Of a stretch of 16,248 nucleotides of DNA, positions 13,531 through 16,248 are shown piece by piece. The DNA lies in NCBI GenBank assembly GCA_046154735.1, contig JBJXFJ010000206.1:1-16248 (forward strand), in the 5' to 3' direction. The translations under genes and the position numbers were made by a program. Source of the DNA: CAVXYC01 sp046154735 (GTDB taxonomy: Bacteria > Chloroflexota > UBA6077 > JACCZL01). The notes beneath the pieces were generated by a model, which made no database searches, was not told the origin of the DNA, and saw nothing but the letters and a program-made list of their open reading frames with translations. Positions within the stretch are counted from its first letter, which is position 1. Each line of letters starts with the position of its first letter.

Positions 13531-14421
13531 ATGTCAACATCCAGGTATGAGACACGAACAGCGGTCACGATGCTCGATCGCATTGCTGAGCTTGACCGAC
13601 TCGACGGCCTCGCGGATCGCGCGCAGTCAATTGCGACGAAGGTTGCGGAAACTCTCGGTCGTCCGGCGATCAATGCATTGCACGGTACCTGGTTGGGACA
13701 TCCGTTACATCCAGTTCTCACCGATGTCCCGTTGGGCGCGTGGTCGGCAACGTTTATTTTTGATCTGATGGAGCCTTCAAGTGGGCCGCGCGCACGGCTT
13801 GGGGGCGATATCAGCCTGGCTGTCGGATTGGCCGGAGCGTTTGGAGCGATCCTCACTGGCTGGAATGACTGGCGCCACACCTCCGGGCGGGCCAGACGCC
13901 TGGGTGTGGTGCATGGACTGCTCAATGGTGCGGCCACGCTCTTGTATAGCGGCTCCCTGATCGGTCGTATGACGGGTGCGCGCAGCCATGGTCGCACGCT
14001 GTCCATGGTCGGTTTTGGGATCTCGAGCGCTTCTGCCTATCTTGGAGGGGCCCTGGTGTACGGCGAAGGGATCGGGGTGGATCACGCCCGTGGCGTCAGC
14101 GCGCCACCGGACTTTCGCCGAGTGATGCTGGAGGCCGATCTCCCCGATGGGACGCCACGGCGCGTGGAGCTGGATGGATCTCGCCTGCTCCTGTATCGCC
14201 GTGGCGAGAGCGTTTCAGTCATTGCAGAAACCTGTGCTCATCTGGGCGGGCCGCTCTCTGAGGGATCCGTGTCTGACGATATCGTCACCTGTCCGTGGCA
14301 TGGCTCCAGGTTCAGCCTCAGAACCGGTCAGGTCATCGACGGTCCGTCAGTCTTCTCTCAGCCGTGCTTCGAGGCGCGAGCTCGAAGTGGTTGGATCGAG
14401 GTGCGCACGCCTCCATCGTAG
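13531..14421 (+). CDS. DUF2231 membrane domain fused to a Rieske [2Fe-2S] domain
   Basis: 296 residues from ATG 13531, which has GGGGGAG 4 nt upstream; the frame is open to 13420 without a better start. Residues about 48-180 are the DUF2231 region, with 'HGTWLGHPLHPVLTDVPLGAW' and four hydrophobic helices. Residues about 195-293 are a Rieske ferredoxin domain with both ligand pairs: C235-A-H237 in 'ETCAHLGGPL' and C254-P-W-H257 in 'TCPWHGSRF'. The cluster therefore should bind a [2Fe-2S] centre with two Cys and two His ligands. The Rieske half resembles dioxygenase-type ferredoxins rather than cytochrome bc1 subunits, which usually carry 'CTHLGC...CPCHGS'. It probably passes electrons at the membrane. 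No oxygenase or cytochrome gene is adjacent, so the partner is unknown. Confidence 0.9.
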   Translation: MSTSRYETRTAVTMLDRIAELDRLDGLADRAQSIATKVAETLGRPAINALHGTWLGHPLHPVLTDVPLGAWSATFIFDLMEPSSGPRARLGGDISLAVGLAGAFGAILTGWNDWRHTSGRARRLGVVHGLLNGAATLLYSGSLIGRMTGARSHGRTLSMVGFGISSASAYLGGALVYGEGIGVDHARGVSAPPDFRRVMLEADLPDGTPRRVELDGSRLLLYRRGESVSVIAETCAHLGGPLSEGSVSDDIVTCPWHGSRFSLRTGQVIDGPSVFSQPCFEARARSGWIEVRTPPS

Positions 14422-14489
14422 CGCGTACCTTCAGTGGAGTGAGAGTCGGACCAGCCGATGCAACGACTCACCGTGCGAGGAATAGGAGG

Positions 14490-14504
14490 CACAGAGACAC
14501 AGAG
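14490..14504. repeat. two-copy CACAGAG(A) tandem repeat
   Basis: CACAGAGA is followed directly by CACAGAG. The same motif, from memory, occurs in dispersed repeats of many environmental bacteria. Here it lies 21 bp before the left end of the MITE-like element, in line with a repeat-rich gap. Confidence 0.35.
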
Positions 14505-14525
14505 CTTGAGCGGGGGCGGGCAGTA

Positions 14526-14688
14526 GGGTCATTTCAAAGTCGAGTTTTCGGCGAAACGATGTAGCACGGCGCGGTGTGCCTGGAGCTCCCGGACTTGCGA
14601 GTGCGATCACCGGCTCAAGCCTTCCAGGCGAAGGGGACAAGCCCCTTCGCTACTCCGGTGATTGGTCCGGAGGACAATGAAATGACCC
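14526..14688. mobile_element. MITE-like element, 163 bp, with 11-bp terminal inverted repeats
   Basis: GGGTCATTTCA (14526-14536) and TGAAATGACCC (14678-14688) are perfect inverted ends. The flanks are near-identical direct repeats, GGGGCGGGCAGTAG (14513-14526) and GGGGCAGGCACTAG (14689-14702), 12 of 14 positions equal, as expected for an aged target duplication. The interior has no coding capacity. It contains a nested palindrome: ATCACCGG (14606-14613) with CCGGTGAT (14655-14662), enclosing GCGAAGGGG (14628-14636) with CCCCTTCGC (14642-14650). A competing CTCCGG/CCGGAG hairpin is at 14653-14672. A non-autonomous insertion, moved by a transposase encoded elsewhere, explains all of this. The family is not recognised. 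Confidence 0.55.
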
Positions 14689-14800
14689 GGGGCAGGCACT
14701 AGCTGGCTTGACCGACACTCCCAATTCCGTGTTTATTCCCAGCCTTTGTAAACCGCCTTCAGCACCGGTGTCATTGCAGCCCAGGTTAATCCGCGGTGTG

Positions 14801-14809
14801 TGGTACACT
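14801..14809 (+). promoter_or_regulatory. extended -10 promoter of the csoR-copA operon
   Basis: TGGTACACT matches the extended -10 pattern TGnTAnnnT, with no good -35. The predicted start of transcription, near 14816, falls at the left edge of the CsoR operator, so bound repressor would block initiation. Confidence 0.45.
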
Positions 14810-14813
14810 CTCC

Positions 14814-14843
14814 TTATACCCCCTCCCAGGGGGGATGGGATAA
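14814..14843. promoter_or_regulatory. CsoR operator
   Basis: The site is bounded by TTAT (14814-14817) and ATAA (14840-14843). Its core CCCCCT-CCC-AGGGGG is a perfect 6-bp inverted repeat within a C-run/G-run element following TA. It agrees with the G/C-tract pseudo-palindromes bound by CsoR and RcnR family repressors. It lies between the -10 box and the csoR ATG at 14847, as in autoregulated csoR-copA operons. Copper binding by CsoR should release it. Confidence 0.7.
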
Positions 14844-14846
14844 ACC

Positions 14847-15113
14847 ATGGTTCAGACTTCGAGAAAAGACATACTCAATCGCGTGGCGTCCATCGAGGGG
14901 CATATACGCGGTATCCGCAAGATGATTGAAGACGACCAATACTGCGTGGACGTGCTGAAGCAGACCTACGCGGTGGAACGGGCAATTCACAAGCTCGAGG
15001 CGGCCCTCATTGAAGGGCACCTCAAGAGCTGCGTGCCGGACGGATTTGAGGCCGGCCGCTCGGATGAAATGATTCGTGAGCTCACTGAACTGTACACGCT
15101 GGCCAGGAGGTAA
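14847..15113 (+). CDS. csoR: copper-sensing transcriptional repressor CsoR
   Basis: 88 residues, all-helical CsoR/FrmR/RcnR family. The N-terminus 'DILNRVASIEGHIRGIRKMIEDDQYCVDVLKQTYAVERAI' is the family core. The copper ligands are C33, H58 and C62, in 'YCVDVL' and 'EGHLKSCV', matching the Cys-His-Cys set of Mycobacterium tuberculosis CsoR. FrmR-type formaldehyde sensors lack the third Cys. The protein acts as a tetramer or dimer of dimers that binds the operator directly upstream and lets go on Cu(I) binding. The copper ATPase gene starts 6 nt after its stop, and AGGAGG at the very end of csoR is the ATPase ribosome-binding site. Confidence 0.93.
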   Translation: MVQTSRKDILNRVASIEGHIRGIRKMIEDDQYCVDVLKQTYAVERAIHKLEAALIEGHLKSCVPDGFEAGRSDEMIRELTELYTLARR

Positions 15114-15119
15114 TCGGGC

Positions 15120-16248
15120 ATGGCAGTGAAATCAGCTCCTGAGACCTCGCGCAAAGATCTTTCGTTTCACGTGACCGGCATGACTTGCGCATCGTGCGTG
15201 CGCCGTGTTGAAAAAGCACTCAAGCGCGTTGATGGCGTGGATGACGCGGCGGTCAATCTGGCCACCGAGAAGGCCACCGTGGTCTTTGATCCCAGCCTTG
15301 TGGACGTCTCGGCGCTCTCCGCCGCCGTGGAGAAGGCGGGCTACGGGATGACGGCTCCAGTTGCGCCTTCGGATGACACGGCTCTGTCTCCCTCGGTTGA
15401 TCCACTAGCCGATGAGCGTGCGCGGGACATTGCCGATCTGCAACGGAAATGGTCCGTGAGTCTGGCGGTGGGGTTGGGCATGATGGCACTCATGTATGTG
15501 CCGCTCCACCTGGATATGGAGATTGTTGGTCCCATCCTGCTCATCGCCGCCACAATTGTCCAGGCCTGGGCCGGTGCAGGCTTCTATTCGGCAGCGTGGG
15601 CTTCCGCCCGCCATGGCGGGACAAACATGAACACGCTGGTAGCCGTGGGTACCAGCGTTGCATACGGCTACAGTGCCTTTGTCACGCTCTGGCCGTCACT
15701 GGCCCAGCGCTGGGGACTGCCGGCGCATCTCTACTTTGAAACGTCGGTCATTATCATCGCCCTGATTCTCATGGGGCGCTGGCTAGAGGCCCGAGCAAAA
15801 GGACAGACCAGCGCGGCGATTACGGCGCTCATGGGTCTTCAGGCGCGGACGGCGCGCGTCATCCGTGATGGGATTGAGCAGGATATCCCGATTGATGCTG
15901 TGCAGGTTGGCGATTCAATCCGCGTTCGGCCTGGTGAGAAGGTTCCGGTGGATGGCGTCGTGCTCGATGGTCGATCAACGGTAAACGAGAGCATGCTCAC
16001 TGGGGAAAGCCTCCCGGTGGAGAAGACGGCTGGCGCCACGGTGATTGGCGCCACCCTTAATGAGTCCGGCGCCTTTGTGTTCCGGGCCACGCGCGTGGGG
16101 CGGGAGACTGCGCTTGCCCAGATTATGCGCATGGTAGAGGAAGCGCAGGGTTCCAAAGCGCCCATCCAGCGCCTGGCGGACTTGATCTCGTCCTATTTTG
16201 TGCCGGTGGTCCTGGTGCTGGCCGCGGTGACATTTGCTGGCTGGCTGG
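15120..16248 (+). CDS. copA: copper-exporting P1B-type ATPase (3' end outside window)
   Basis: The first 376 residues are present and the frame is still open at the window edge. The start ATG 15120 has AGGAGG 9 nt upstream. One N-terminal heavy-metal domain carries 'GMTCASC' (C23 and C26), the Cu(I)-binding motif of this family. Four helices follow (about residues 115-235), with the 'GTNMNTLVAVGTSVAY' signature that is usual in Cu ATPases. The actuator domain holds 'KVPVDGVVLDG' and the phosphatase motif T294-G-E-S297, then the next helix pair begins. The CPC ion-binding motif and the DKTGT phosphorylation site lie beyond 16248, so copper over other soft metals rests on the CsoR neighbour and the N-terminal signatures. 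It should pump Cu(I) out of the cytoplasm and is co-transcribed with csoR. Confidence 0.93.
   Translation, partial: MAVKSAPETSRKDLSFHVTGMTCASCVRRVEKALKRVDGVDDAAVNLATEKATVVFDPSLVDVSALSAAVEKAGYGMTAPVAPSDDTALSPSVDPLADERARDIADLQRKWSVSLAVGLGMMALMYVPLHLDMEIVGPILLIAATIVQAWAGAGFYSAAWASARHGGTNMNTLVAVGTSVAYGYSAFVTLWPSLAQRWGLPAHLYFETSVIIIALILMGRWLEARAKGQTSAAITALMGLQARTARVIRDGIEQDIPIDAVQVGDSIRVRPGEKVPVDGVVLDGRSTVNESMLTGESLPVEKTAGATVIGATLNESGAFVFRATRVGRETALAQIMRMVEEAQGSKAPIQRLADLISSYFVPVVLVLAAVTFAGWL

Noticed and set aside
14642..14650. Hairpin at 14628-14650 as terminator for the Rieske gene
   Set aside because: It lies about 200 bp after the stop codon, lacks a T run, and is explained better as the interior of the MITE-like element.
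1..16248. CRISPR array, rRNA, phage or plasmid genes
   Set aside because: No regularly spaced repeats, rRNA-like stretches, integrases or replication genes were seen.

Overview
The window is a GC-rich (roughly 60%) bacterial chromosomal segment with about 15 genes. The gene families (RpoD-like sigma factor with little region 1.1, NarL-type two-component pair, paired M16 peptidases, DUF2231-Rieske protein, CsoR-CopA) and the GC-rich palindromic repeats are compatible with a free-living, aerobic, Chloroflexota-like (Thermomicrobia-like) organism. That assignment is inference from gene style; no rRNA or other marker is present. TGA, TAA and TAG are all used as stops.

Layout. 1-264: leader with two competing hairpins before an exported FecR-domain protein (265-978). 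1206-2480: MFS transporter with a palindromic operator just upstream. 2460-3676, minus strand: DoxX membrane protein, a DsrE-family protein, and a small three-helix membrane protein. 3677-4070: a GC-rich imperfect palindrome and a promoter. 4071-6346: histidine kinase and NarL-type response regulator, overlapping by ATGA. 6525-7565: sigma-70 factor, ending at a 17-bp bidirectional terminator. 7680-8216, minus: 2'-5' RNA ligase family protein. 8321-9439: Y-family DNA polymerase. 9483-10172, minus: class I methyltransferase. 10412-13029: two overlapping M16 peptidase genes. 13030-13530: a long hairpin and a 31-codon acidic ORF. 13531-14421: DUF2231-Rieske fusion. 14422-14846: a small MITE-like element and a CsoR operator. 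14847 to the window end: csoR and a truncated copper P-type ATPase gene.

Main discovery. The DsrE-family gene has an in-frame TGA exactly where its conserved redox cysteine is expected. The same frame then continues for 40 more family-like codons to a TAA, and the next gene starts 5 nt further on. The motif becomes U-G-T-C. A 7-bp hairpin with a G-first apical loop starts 12 nt after the TGA, in the position of a bacterial SECIS element. I read this as a probable selenoprotein that ordinary gene calling truncates at 79 residues.

How the genes work together. The kinase-regulator pair forms a complete signalling module. The two M16 genes look like one heterodimer, with the zinc site on the first subunit and the Arg-Tyr substrate-binding pair on the second. 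csoR-copA is a self-regulated copper-efflux operon with its operator between promoter and start codon. DoxX, DsrE and the small membrane protein may form a thiol or sulfur redox group at the membrane.
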